A stretch of DNA of 9,192 nt. Origin: Solobacterium sp. (GTDB lineage: Bacteria; Bacillota_I; Bacilli_A; Erysipelotrichales; Erysipelotrichaceae). The DNA is taken from contig JAEEPV010000116.1 of assembly GCA_016284975.1 (NCBI GenBank), positions 1 through 9,192 on the forward strand, given 5' to 3'. The translations under genes and the position numbers were made by a program. Positions within the stretch are counted from its first letter, which is position 1, and each line of letters begins with the position of its first letter. Below are positions 1 through 6,161 of this stretch, one piece after another. The notes beneath the pieces are model-generated. The model was not told the origin of the DNA, made no database searches, and worked only from the letters and a program-made list of their open reading frames with translations.

Positions 1-207
1 ACGCGGCAGAGCGATGCCGGTATAGTCATAACAAAGCTGCCAGGCAGACCAGGTACAGTTGGACCATCCGCCGTAATACGGGTTTACTGCCGCATACGTT
101 ACGGTATAGCCTTCACCGCCATCTTCTTCTGCCCGGATCGGTGTTCTTGCGGCCGCTAAAGAAACCGCCGCGATAACAGTCACGATCATCAGCGCTGTTT
201 TTTTCAT
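1..207 (-). CDS. Secreted CHAP-like (cysteine amidase/peptidase) protein, 3' end outside window
   Basis: The visible 69 residues begin MKKTALMIVT, followed by a hydrophobic stretch (residues 4-20) and an Arg-Ala-Glu-Glu junction near residues 25-28. This is a plausible Sec signal peptide cleaved after IRA. The mature part carries YYGGWSNCTWSAW (residues 44-56). That pattern resembles the start of CHAP domains, in which the Cys of an N-C-T-W motif (Cys51 here) is the nucleophile that cuts peptidoglycan amide bonds; the catalytic His would lie beyond the left edge. The inferred role is cell-wall remodelling outside the cell. The ATG at 205-207 is preferred because the signal peptide begins there. 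An in-frame ATG at 220-222 would add MFGHK. Neither start has a clear Shine-Dalgarno sequence. Only the N-terminus is visible, so the full domain layout is unknown. Confidence 0.7.
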   Translation of the reverse strand, partial: MKKTALMIVTVIAAVSLAAARTPIRAEEDGGEGYTVTYAAVNPYYGGWSNCTWSAWQLCYDYTGIALPR

Positions 208-231
208 CTTATGACCAAACATGGGATTTTG

Positions 232-261
232 ATTCTACCATAATAATACCGCTTTCGCCAA
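232..261 (-). promoter_or_regulatory. Extended -10 promoter for the CHAP-like gene
   Basis: On the minus strand, TTGGCG (256-261) is followed by an 18-nt spacer and TAGAAT (232-237). A TG dinucleotide sits one base before the -10, giving a TGgTAGAAT extended -10. Transcription would start near position 225. The leader before the ATG at 207 would then be only about 18 nt, and the ATG at 222 would be almost leaderless. The call rests on motif match and spacing only. Confidence 0.45.
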
Positions 262-413
262 TTTCTGTGCCACCCTCGATCGACCATGATTCCAGGATTT
301 TATGTACTCCATAAACAGGGAAAACAGATTGTGTACGACGCAGTTGCGGTGAATGCGATTGTCCGGAATTTCCCATGGAATCTGTCTTTCAGATGAATTC
401 AGGCTGCGATGCG

Positions 414-438
414 AAAATCAGGGGAGAGAATACCCTGA
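414..438 (-). terminator. Possible weak terminator after the DUF6962-like gene
   Basis: Read on the minus strand, TCAGGG and CCCTGA form a perfect 6-bp stem (433-438 with 418-423) around a 9-nt loop. The stem is followed directly by TTTT (414-417). It lies about 75 nt past the stop codon of the DUF6962-like gene. The stem is short, so termination may be partial. Confidence 0.4.
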
Positions 439-510
439 AAGTTCAGTACATCATGGTAGGTACCTGTTTCAATGACACGCTGTTCTGCTATTTTGGAAAA
501 AGTAAAGCTG

Positions 511-1161
511 CTATTCTGCATTAAGCCTGCTTGAGATTTTCAGACCCTTATGAACACACAGGATTAAGAATAAAGTGAAAATATGATAAATCGAATTGTA
601 ATCAAAATCCAGGATGATATGAAACTTGAGTGACTTTATATTCTGAAGAACGCTGCCTGCTACGAGAAAGAAAATCCCGAGGAGAAAATAATTCAAATAC
701 GGTTTTTCTTTTCTTGCAGAAATCAGTTTCACGATAGCATACAGCAGCAGCAAAACGGCATATATCGAAAACTGAACAAACTTTATACGGGCCGGAAAAA
801 CAAAACGAAGCACTGAAAAAAGCAAGGCAATAACACAGGTGACTGCGGCTGTCCGTTTTGCGCTGGAGAATCCATCCGTTTCATACACTAATGCCGTCAC
901 AAATGATGCCAGCATAAATGAAAGAAGTGCAAACAGATAATGCCAGAGATAGCTTTTCTGTGCCTGCTCCATCGCAATACCGTGTATAGCAGCCCCGAAT
1001 ATACATACTGCGAAAAACAAACCATACACAATCCCCCAGCAGATTCTCCGCTGTTCTGGCTTCGTGAAATGAACCATTTCCCACATCAGAATTGCCGTAA
1101 TAACTGCATTAAACACATTCGTGGCAGCAGTCGTGATTTCATATCCATTTGCAAGTGTCAT
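511..1161 (-). CDS. Seven-helix integral membrane protein, DUF6962-like, function unknown
   Basis: The product is 216 aa and almost entirely hydrophobic. About seven membrane segments are visible near residues 10-32, 40-62, 71-93, 104-123, 127-148, 155-175 and 190-208. Polar residues lie at helix ends: His60 in GAAIHG after the second helix, His74 at the third helix, and Asp185 and His193 in DFDYNSIYHIF before the last helix. The overall plan and the last motif recall bacterial DUF6962 proteins, which resemble the CREST (alkaline ceramidase-like) hydrolase fold. A metal-dependent lipid hydrolase is possible but this is inference. The start at 1161 has an AGGAGAGGG ribosome site at 1173-1181, 11 nt upstream, and a good promoter. 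The gene appears monocistronic and is transcribed away from the SpoIIE-type gene. Confidence 0.8.
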   Translation of the reverse strand: MTLANGYEITTAATNVFNAVITAILMWEMVHFTKPEQRRICWGIVYGLFFAVCIFGAAIHGIAMEQAQKSYLWHYLFALLSFMLASFVTALVYETDGFSSAKRTAAVTCVIALLFSVLRFVFPARIKFVQFSIYAVLLLLYAIVKLISARKEKPYLNYFLLGIFFLVAGSVLQNIKSLKFHIILDFDYNSIYHIFTLFLILCVHKGLKISSRLNAE

Positions 1162-1192
1162 GTCGTTAAATACCCTCTCCTGTTTTCACATA

Positions 1193-1221
1193 ACTATACT
1201 CAAATCACCTGTTCCGGGCAA
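1193..1221 (-). promoter_or_regulatory. Sigma-A type promoter of the DUF6962-like gene
   Basis: On the minus strand, TTGCCC (1216-1221) is separated by exactly 17 nt from TATAGT (1193-1198). Transcription would start near 1186, leaving a leader of about 25 nt that contains the AGGAGAGGG ribosome site (1173-1181). Spacing and both hexamers fit a housekeeping promoter well. Confidence 0.6.
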
Positions 1222-1328
1222 TGAGTACCCGATATAAGACCATGATTCCAGATTCCAGGAGTAAGAAATATCTTCCCTTATCAATTGGGAAATTTCTGTT
1301 TTTTCGGAAAGAGGTTCCTGTACTCAGT

Positions 1329-1398
1329 TATAATTAACATTAATCCAACCGGCTGCCTTTCGGCTTTGGATAGTCGCAGCATCAGCACAGATTATAAC
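1329..1398 (+). promoter_or_regulatory. Candidate -10 elements upstream of the SpoIIE-type phosphatase
   Basis: Two -10-like boxes point toward the phosphatase gene: a perfect TATAAT at 1329-1334 and TATAAC at 1393-1398. Neither has a good -35 at 16-18 nt. TTGGAT at 1366-1371 lies 21 nt from the second box, which is too far. Use of the second box would start transcription near 1405 and give an almost leaderless message. Use of the first would give a leader of about 70 nt. The choice cannot be made from sequence alone. Confidence 0.3.
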
Positions 1399-1408
1399 TG
1401 TCTAATAT

Positions 1409-3124
1409 ATGGAAGAAAAAAAAGAGAAATTTCGTTTCGGTGTAAACGGAAAATTATATCTCGTGATCAGTCTGCTTGTTTTTACAACCATTCTGATCGT
1501 TTTGCTTGTGAATTCGTTTTTCTATATCCGGAAACTCATTACGGCATTCCAGAACAAAACGGAACAGGTCGCTTCAGCTAATAAAGAAGTATTCAAGGAA
1601 TACGATCTTCGGACGCCGATGATCAAGATGCTCAGCGAAGAGACGGTAAAAGTACAGCAGGAATATCTGAAGACTCAGAATGAATATCCAATGATCTATT
1701 ATTTTGAGAGTCTCAGCACGGATGGTTTCCAGGGGAAAGCCTGGTTTCATCTGCGCACACTCGAGGGAACCTTTGACGTATCCGATGTATTCATTGCCGG
1801 CTGTAATGACGATGCCTGTTATTACCTGACCAGCGGTATGAGCAATATGGTCGATCAGGGAAAACGGCTGCCCTTTAATCTTAGCGATATCCCGTTCGAT
1901 GATGGCTTTTCGGTATCCAGAGTGCGGAGTGAAGATCCCGTAGGAGATGACATCGTACGGATGAAAAGTGATTATTACTTCGTATCCGTCGCTCCGGTAA
2001 CATTTTATGGAGACTGGAGTTTCTGGATTGTCTGTGTGAATGATGTGAACAATATGATGAAGGAAATCTCGATCTTTATGGGTCAGATGTTCCTGCTGTT
2101 TATCATTCTTACCACCGTCAGTGCCTTGATCGGTGTGCTCATCCTGCGGCGTCAGATTACTTCCCCGATTATTCTGATCAAGAAGTGTGCTGAAACGTTC
2201 GCGGCAGAGAACTCTGCCAAAAAGGGTGCCAGGCCATACGCTCCTCCGATCCATTCCAAAGATGAACTGGAAGATCTGAGCAATTCTCTGTTTGAGCTGG
2301 AACAGAATGTCGCAGAGACACAGGAAGAACTTGGCAGGATCTCCGAAGAGAAAGGCCGCATGGCTGCCCAGATGAATATCGCAAAAGGAATTCAGGAAGG
2401 TGTGCTTCCGAAGGATTTCCCCGAACACAGGGATTTTGACATCTATGCGATCATGGATCCCGCAAAGGAAGTCGGCGGCGACCTGTATGACTTCTTCCTG
2501 CTTGATGATACCCATCTGTTCCTGGTAATCGGCGATGTATCCGATAAGGGAATTCCTGCAGCGCTCTTCATGATGACTGCCAAGACGCTTCTGCACATGC
2601 ATGCCAAGGAGAATCCGGATCCTTCCACGTTGCTTGCGTCTGTCAATAATCTGCTTACCGACATCAACACAAAAGAAATGTTCGTTACCGTCTGGGTCGG
2701 CGTTCTCGATCTTGAAACCGGCACCCTTACTGCAGCCAACGCAGGACACGAATATCCGATGGTGAGAAGCGGGAAAGAACCGTTTGAAATCTTCAAAGAG
2801 CCTCATGGCATGCCGCTTGGTATCATGCCCGGAAACAAATACGAGAATTATGAAATCATTCTGAAGCCGGGCGACGGGCTGTTCCTGTACAGTGACGGTG
2901 CGACCGACGCAATCAATACAGAGAATGAACAGATCGGTGTTGACCGGCTGCTCGAAGTGGTCCGCAAAGCCGATGCGGAAGATACGTCTCCAAAGGGACT
3001 GATAACCAACGTGAAGGCTTCCCTCGATCAATGGTCACAGGATGCTTATCAGTTCGATGACATTACGATGTTGTCGATCGTTTACCACCCTGACGGAAAA
3101 ACGGACGAACACTCCGCCGCATAA
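1409..3124 (+). CDS. Membrane-anchored SpoIIE/RsbU-family (PP2C-type) serine phosphatase
   Basis: The protein is 571 aa. Helix 1 (about 17-40) and helix 2 (about 226-247) flank a roughly 185-residue extracytoplasmic domain that probably senses a ligand (Cache-like by layout, not by clear motif). A HAMP-like linker with RRQITSPI (247-254) and a coiled coil (about 285-325) follow. The C-terminal PP2C domain (about 325-560) has its metal-binding aspartates: EVGGDLYD (Asp358), GDVSDKG (Asp376), LYSDGATDA (Asp496) and QFDDITM (Asp550/551). Family members dephosphorylate phosphoserine on STAS anti-anti-sigma factors or related switch proteins. No such partner is encoded nearby. A TAA stop lies 3 nt before the ATG, so 1409 is the only sensible start, although it lacks a Shine-Dalgarno sequence. 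Transcription runs convergent to the PfkB operon. Family assignment is very secure; signal and target are unknown. Confidence 0.93.
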   Translation: MEEKKEKFRFGVNGKLYLVISLLVFTTILIVLLVNSFFYIRKLITAFQNKTEQVASANKEVFKEYDLRTPMIKMLSEETVKVQQEYLKTQNEYPMIYYFESLSTDGFQGKAWFHLRTLEGTFDVSDVFIAGCNDDACYYLTSGMSNMVDQGKRLPFNLSDIPFDDGFSVSRVRSEDPVGDDIVRMKSDYYFVSVAPVTFYGDWSFWIVCVNDVNNMMKEISIFMGQMFLLFIILTTVSALIGVLILRRQITSPIILIKKCAETFAAENSAKKGARPYAPPIHSKDELEDLSNSLFELEQNVAETQEELGRISEEKGRMAAQMNIAKGIQEGVLPKDFPEHRDFDIYAIMDPAKEVGGDLYDFFLLDDTHLFLVIGDVSDKGIPAALFMMTAKTLLHMHAKENPDPSTLLASVNNLLTDINTKEMFVTVWVGVLDLETGTLTAANAGHEYPMVRSGKEPFEIFKEPHGMPLGIMPGNKYENYEIILKPGDGLFLYSDGATDAINTENEQIGVDRLLEVVRKADAEDTSPKGLITNVKASLDQWSQDAYQFDDITMLSIVYHPDGKTDEHSAA

Positions 3125-3140
3125 CGATTTATCCAAAATG

Positions 3141-3160
3141 AATGCCGCAGCTGCGGCATT
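3141..3160. terminator. Bidirectional terminator between convergent genes
   Basis: This is a perfect 20-bp palindrome with outer arm AATGCCGC on each side and AGCT in the centre, able to form a strong GC-rich hairpin on either strand. It lies 17 nt after the phosphatase stop codon and 37 nt after the PfkB stop codon on the opposite strand. The flanks are T-containing on each transcript (TTTCATATTAATAATT on plus, CATTTTGG on minus), but no long uridine run is present. Confidence 0.7.
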
Positions 3161-3196
3161 TCATATTAATAATTATTCGTACGAACAGACATTGTT

Positions 3197-4165
3197 TTAT
3201 ACGTTCTGTTTCAGCCGTTCAATCCGCTTATCGCAGTCTTCCGGTACAGAAAGGTGTCCCTGCGTGGAGATCATATGCGCTGCCACTTCATTGGCAAACC
3301 TTACGGATGCCGTAAGATCCAGTCCCTCATTGAGCGCATGCAGGAATGCCCCGTTAAAGGTATCTCCCGCACCGATCGTCTGCAGGACAAATACCGCTTC
3401 TGTTGGAATTTTTTCCCACACATCTCCCGCGGCTACAATTACAGGTTCCCGGCCATCCCGTGCAATGATCTTATGACCCTGTTCGGACAGCTGCCGGACC
3501 GATCGTTCCATATCTGCTTCTCCGGTAATTGCGTTGAATTCTTCCGGTCCGCTGCCGATCACAATATCGCTTGCGTCAATCATCCGTTTATAGGCCGCTC
3601 TGCGTTCGTCATTCATACCGTAAGTCTCAGCCCGCACATTCAGATCAAAGACAACGGTACTTCCGTTTTCATGAAGCCGTTCGATCTTTTCACAGACCGC
3701 GTTCATACTGTCCGGATCATTGTTCATGACCATCCCGCCGGTAAACACCAGCATCGGCTCCTCTTCCGGAATCCCGGATAAATTGTCTCTGCTGAATTTC
3801 GGGTAATCGCTTCCCGGCGGCAGCCATGGAAATATGATCCGTTCGTTGTTTTCATCGATCACCGCGATACAGATCATATTGGTTTTTCCCGGGGTCTCTT
3901 TTGAAAGCGACATGTCTGCGCCTTCTTCTTCCATGCATTGTTTCAGATACTGCCCGATCGGATCGGTACAGAGATCCGTTACAAAATACGGATGTGCACC
4001 AAGTTTCCCGAGCACCGCGCAGGTATTCCCGCAGGTGCCGCCATACTGAAAGCGGACTTCCGAGTAATCTACATTTCCACTCTTCAGTTTTTTCAGGTGG
4101 GATTTCACTTTTCCATACGGCAGAATCACATCCGCACACAGGTCCCCGATACAGCAGATTTTCAT
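3197..4165 (-). CDS. PfkB/ribokinase-family carbohydrate kinase
   Basis: The product is 322 aa from the MKICCIGD start, a typical ribokinase-family length. Signature 1 is YGGTCGNTCAVLGKLG (41-56). Signature 2 is TIGAGDTFNGAFL (263-275), with Asp268 as catalytic base within the GAGD anion hole. FDLNVR (173-178) matches the strand leading to the nucleotide site. The enzyme should phosphorylate a sugar or nucleoside hydroxyl with ATP in the cytoplasm; its substrate cannot be read from these motifs. The ATG at 4163-4165 is chosen because AAAGGA lies 4 nt before it. An in-frame ATG at 4181-4183 would add 6 residues inside the upstream gene and lacks a better site. The gene follows the TrpF-like gene with a 1-nt gap and is the last gene of the operon. 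Confidence 0.92.
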   Translation of the reverse strand: MKICCIGDLCADVILPYGKVKSHLKKLKSGNVDYSEVRFQYGGTCGNTCAVLGKLGAHPYFVTDLCTDPIGQYLKQCMEEEGADMSLSKETPGKTNMICIAVIDENNERIIFPWLPPGSDYPKFSRDNLSGIPEEEPMLVFTGGMVMNNDPDSMNAVCEKIERLHENGSTVVFDLNVRAETYGMNDERRAAYKRMIDASDIVIGSGPEEFNAITGEADMERSVRQLSEQGHKIIARDGREPVIVAAGDVWEKIPTEAVFVLQTIGAGDTFNGAFLHALNEGLDLTASVRFANEVAAHMISTQGHLSVPEDCDKRIERLKQNV

Positions 4166-4166
4166 T

Positions 4167-4844
4167 TTATCCTTTGTAGGCATGTGCCTTCCTGCAGAAC
4201 TCTCTTACTTTCTCAATATCCTTGCGTACCAGAATGCCGTTTTCCTTTACGCTGGTACGGGTCAGAGAATCCACTCCATCCGGATGAACGATATTCATCG
4301 CTTCTTCCACATTCTCCGGTCCAAGCCCGCCGGCTATAACGACCGGAATTGAAACCGATTCTTTAATACGTTTATCGATCGACCAGTCATGCGTCACACC
4401 TGCCGCACCGATTCCCGGTACGACTGAAGAAACCGAATCCAGAATCAGAATATCCGCATAGGAAGCCCGTTCTACGGCATCCTTTATCGCACGCTCATCC
4501 TCGACCCCGATCGCTTCCATCAACAATACCTCCGGAGCCCGTTCCTTCAGCTTTCTGCGGAATTCCGGATTGCCGCGGTACTCTGCACAAAGATGCAGGA
4601 TATCCGGTTTCAGATAAACCGTTTCATCCAGGATCTCTTCTTCGGTTTCCCGGACGGAGATCAGAACCTTCATGGCTTTGTCTCCGATTGCCTCAAAGAT
4701 CTTCTTTGCGTCTTCTCTCGTTACACCGCAGGGATATTTCCCGCCCGGTTCTTCACTCAGAACACCGATCCGGTCCGCACCTGCCTCAATACATGCGAGT
4801 GCTTCTTCTGCACTCTGTATGGAATAAATCTGCGCAAACATCAT
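4167..4844 (-). CDS. TrpF-like (phosphoribosylanthranilate isomerase family) TIM-barrel protein lacking the catalytic Cys
   Basis: The 225-aa length is typical of single-domain TrpF. Visible similarities are an N-terminal strand and helix with SAEEALACIEAGADRIGV (11-28), LILDS (133-137, matching the TrpF general-acid Asp), GAAGVTHDWS (146-155, cf. GGTGxTFDW), PVVIAGGLGPENV (167-179, phosphate loop) and GVDSLTRTS (190-198, cf. GVDVSSGVE). The TrpF KICG motif with its general-base Cys is replaced by QIYS (5-8), so Tyr stands where Cys is expected. It probably binds a phosphorylated sugar or conjugate but is unlikely to be a true tryptophan enzyme; no trp genes are nearby. Two adjacent ATGs are possible: 4842-4844 overlaps the upstream stop as ATGA, while 4839-4841 has better spacing (7 nt) from AAAGGAG (4849-4855). 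Confidence 0.8.
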   Translation of the reverse strand: MMFAQIYSIQSAEEALACIEAGADRIGVLSEEPGGKYPCGVTREDAKKIFEAIGDKAMKVLISVRETEEEILDETVYLKPDILHLCAEYRGNPEFRRKLKERAPEVLLMEAIGVEDERAIKDAVERASYADILILDSVSSVVPGIGAAGVTHDWSIDKRIKESVSIPVVIAGGLGPENVEEAMNIVHPDGVDSLTRTSVKENGILVRKDIEKVREFCRKAHAYKG

Positions 4845-6055
4845 TCTTCTCCTTTCGCGATAAACACATAGCGGTCCAGACGATCAAATGCCTCGACCAC
4901 CAGACTCTTCGGTACGGCGAGATTCATGCGGATCGCATGATCACTGTGGAACGGACGTCCGTCCTGCCACAGCACCCCATATTCCACCCCTTTTTTCTGA
5001 AGGGTCTCAATATCAATACCATGCGTTTCACACCAGTCTCTGCAGTCCAGAAATAACATATATGTCCCCTGCGGCTTTGCGACGCTTACACCTTCAAAAT
5101 GATTCGTTATGAAGTCACAGGCATAGTTGATATTGTCGCTTAGCACTTCGCACAGCTCATCGGTCCACTGTTCGCCTTCTTCTTTATAGGCACCGATCAA
5201 AGCGTGCATCCAAAGCACATTCATGGAATTGTAATGCGTGTTGCCGGATTCCTTTTCGATCCGGTCATACAGCCATTTGTTGAAACAGATATGATAGCTT
5301 CCAATCAGCCCTGCCAGAGAAAACGTCTTAGACGGGGCATACTGTGTCACGGTATGGGTACGGGCATATTCACTGGCCGTAAAAGCCGGCACATGATGAT
5401 TCCCGTTCAGCAGAATATCGGACCAGATCTCATCGGAAACCACCCAGACTTCATACTTCTCAAAGAGATCCATCATCGCCCGGATCTCTTCGGCTTCCCA
5501 GACCCGTCCGCAGGGATTATGCGGGCTGCAGAAAACAGCCGCATGAATGTGATACTGCCGGATCTTTTCTTCCATATCCGCAAGATCCATCCGCCAGATG
5601 CCCTGTTCATCCTGTTTCAGAGGGGAAAGCACCATGTTATAGCCGTTGGCTCCGACAGAATTGGTAAAGCCGATATAGGTCGGGGAATGCAAAAGCACAT
5701 TATCTCCTTTGGAGCACAGTACATTCAGCGCCGATATGACTCCGCCAAGCACACTGTTTTCGTATCCGATCGTATCCCGTGTTACTTCCACACCATTTCG
5801 ATTCTTCTGCCAGCGGATAATCGAGTCATAATACTCTTTCGTCGGTTCAAAATAGCCGAAGCACGGATGTTCAATGCGGCGGATCATCTGTTCCGTAATG
5901 GTCGGACAGGTCGCAAAACTCATATCCGCAACCCACATCGGAATCCTGCTGAAACCTTCTTTTGTCGGCACATTGATGTTGTACCAGGAGGTCGGATTTA
6001 CTGCGATCGAATCCTTTCCGTTGCGATCAATAATCGACGTGAAATCATATTTCAT
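4841..6055 (-). CDS. PatB/MalY-family PLP-dependent enzyme (aminotransferase fold, putative C-S lyase)
   Basis: The product is 404 aa from the MKYDFTS start, normal for this fold-type I family. Numbered from that start, hallmarks are PMWVADMSF near 39-47 (typical of MalY/PatB), SPHNPCGR (177-184), VVSDEIWSD (205-213, Asp208 binding the PLP ring nitrogen), APSKTFSLAGL (240-250, Lys243 forming the Schiff base) and a C-terminal AIRMNLA arginine. Characterised members cleave cystathionine or cysteine conjugates, or act as aminotransferases; sequence alone does not decide which. AAAAGGA (6067-6073) lies 11 nt before this ATG. A GTG at 6062-6064 would add three residues but sits only 2 nt from that site, so the ATG is preferred. 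It is the first gene of a three-gene operon and overlaps the TrpF-like gene by 4 nt. Confidence 0.9.
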   Translation of the reverse strand: MKYDFTSIIDRNGKDSIAVNPTSWYNINVPTKEGFSRIPMWVADMSFATCPTITEQMIRRIEHPCFGYFEPTKEYYDSIIRWQKNRNGVEVTRDTIGYENSVLGGVISALNVLCSKGDNVLLHSPTYIGFTNSVGANGYNMVLSPLKQDEQGIWRMDLADMEEKIRQYHIHAAVFCSPHNPCGRVWEAEEIRAMMDLFEKYEVWVVSDEIWSDILLNGNHHVPAFTASEYARTHTVTQYAPSKTFSLAGLIGSYHICFNKWLYDRIEKESGNTHYNSMNVLWMHALIGAYKEEGEQWTDELCEVLSDNINYACDFITNHFEGVSVAKPQGTYMLFLDCRDWCETHGIDIETLQKKGVEYGVLWQDGRPFHSDHAIRMNLAVPKSLVVEAFDRLDRYVFIAKGEE

Positions 6056-6078
6056 AACAAACACATTCCTTTTCCGTC

Positions 6079-6084
6079 ATTGTA
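6079..6084 (-). promoter_or_regulatory. Candidate -10 of the PatB/TrpF-like/PfkB operon
   Basis: TACAAT on the minus strand lies 23 nt before the ATG at 6055 and just upstream of the AAAAGGA ribosome site. A transcript starting near 6072 would be short-leadered. No good TTGACA-like -35 is seen 16-18 nt upstream, so the promoter may be weak or activator-dependent. It lies downstream of the GGDEF gene's terminator, which supports independent transcription. Confidence 0.35.
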
Positions 6085-6130
6085 CACCGAAAGCAGTCTC
6101 CTGATTTGTTTCTTCCCCGTGTCCAAACGG

Positions 6131-6160
6131 AAAAGAGATCCGGTTTGAGCAGATCTCTTT
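6131..6160 (-). terminator. Rho-independent terminator of the GGDEF gene
   Basis: A perfect 9-bp stem AAAGAGATC / GATCTCTTT (6132-6140 with 6152-6160) encloses an 11-nt loop. On the minus strand it begins 2 nt after the TGA stop of the GGDEF gene and runs into a TTTT tract. It separates that gene from the PatB-type operon. Confidence 0.7.
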
Positions 6161-6161
6161 C

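Larger units (their letters stand above)
208..510. other. Gene-poor gap with several competing short ORFs
   Basis: No recognisable gene family was found. The gap contains the CHAP-gene promoter (232-261), a possible terminator (414-438) and four overlapping short ORFs of doubtful status. Two are on the minus strand: 209-376 (55 aa, containing LESWSIEGG) and 399-521 (40 aa, starting MQNSSFTF). Two are on the plus strand: 286-396 (36 aa, starting MIPGFYVL) and 393-524 (43 aa, starting MNSGCDAK), which share an ATGA overlap. No ORF has a strong Shine-Dalgarno sequence. The minus-strand piece around 235-295 has a strongly purine-first codon pattern, so a decayed gene is possible. Confidence 0.4.

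Noticed and set aside
1285..1581. Plus-strand ORF running through the divergent gap into the phosphatase gene
   Set aside because: It begins at a TTG in a promoter region, overlaps the true phosphatase frame for most of its length and shows no protein family features.
1574..3031. Long minus-strand ORF (485 codons) opposite the phosphatase gene
   Set aside because: It lies entirely inside a gene with full SpoIIE-family motifs, its translation has no recognisable domain, and it has no ribosome site or promoter. It is an antisense shadow.
3176..3185. 10-bp palindrome TTCGTACGAA next to the PfkB stop codon
   Set aside because: It could be an operator, but it sits at the 3' end of convergent genes, away from any promoter, and is short enough to arise by chance.
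4167..4844. Naming this gene trpF
   Set aside because: The catalytic Cys motif is missing and no other tryptophan genes are present, so only a family-level call is justified.
5204..6148. Plus-strand ORF of 314 codons opposite the PatB-type gene
   Set aside because: The opposite frame carries all PLP-enzyme motifs. The plus-strand product shows no family features, so it is a shadow.
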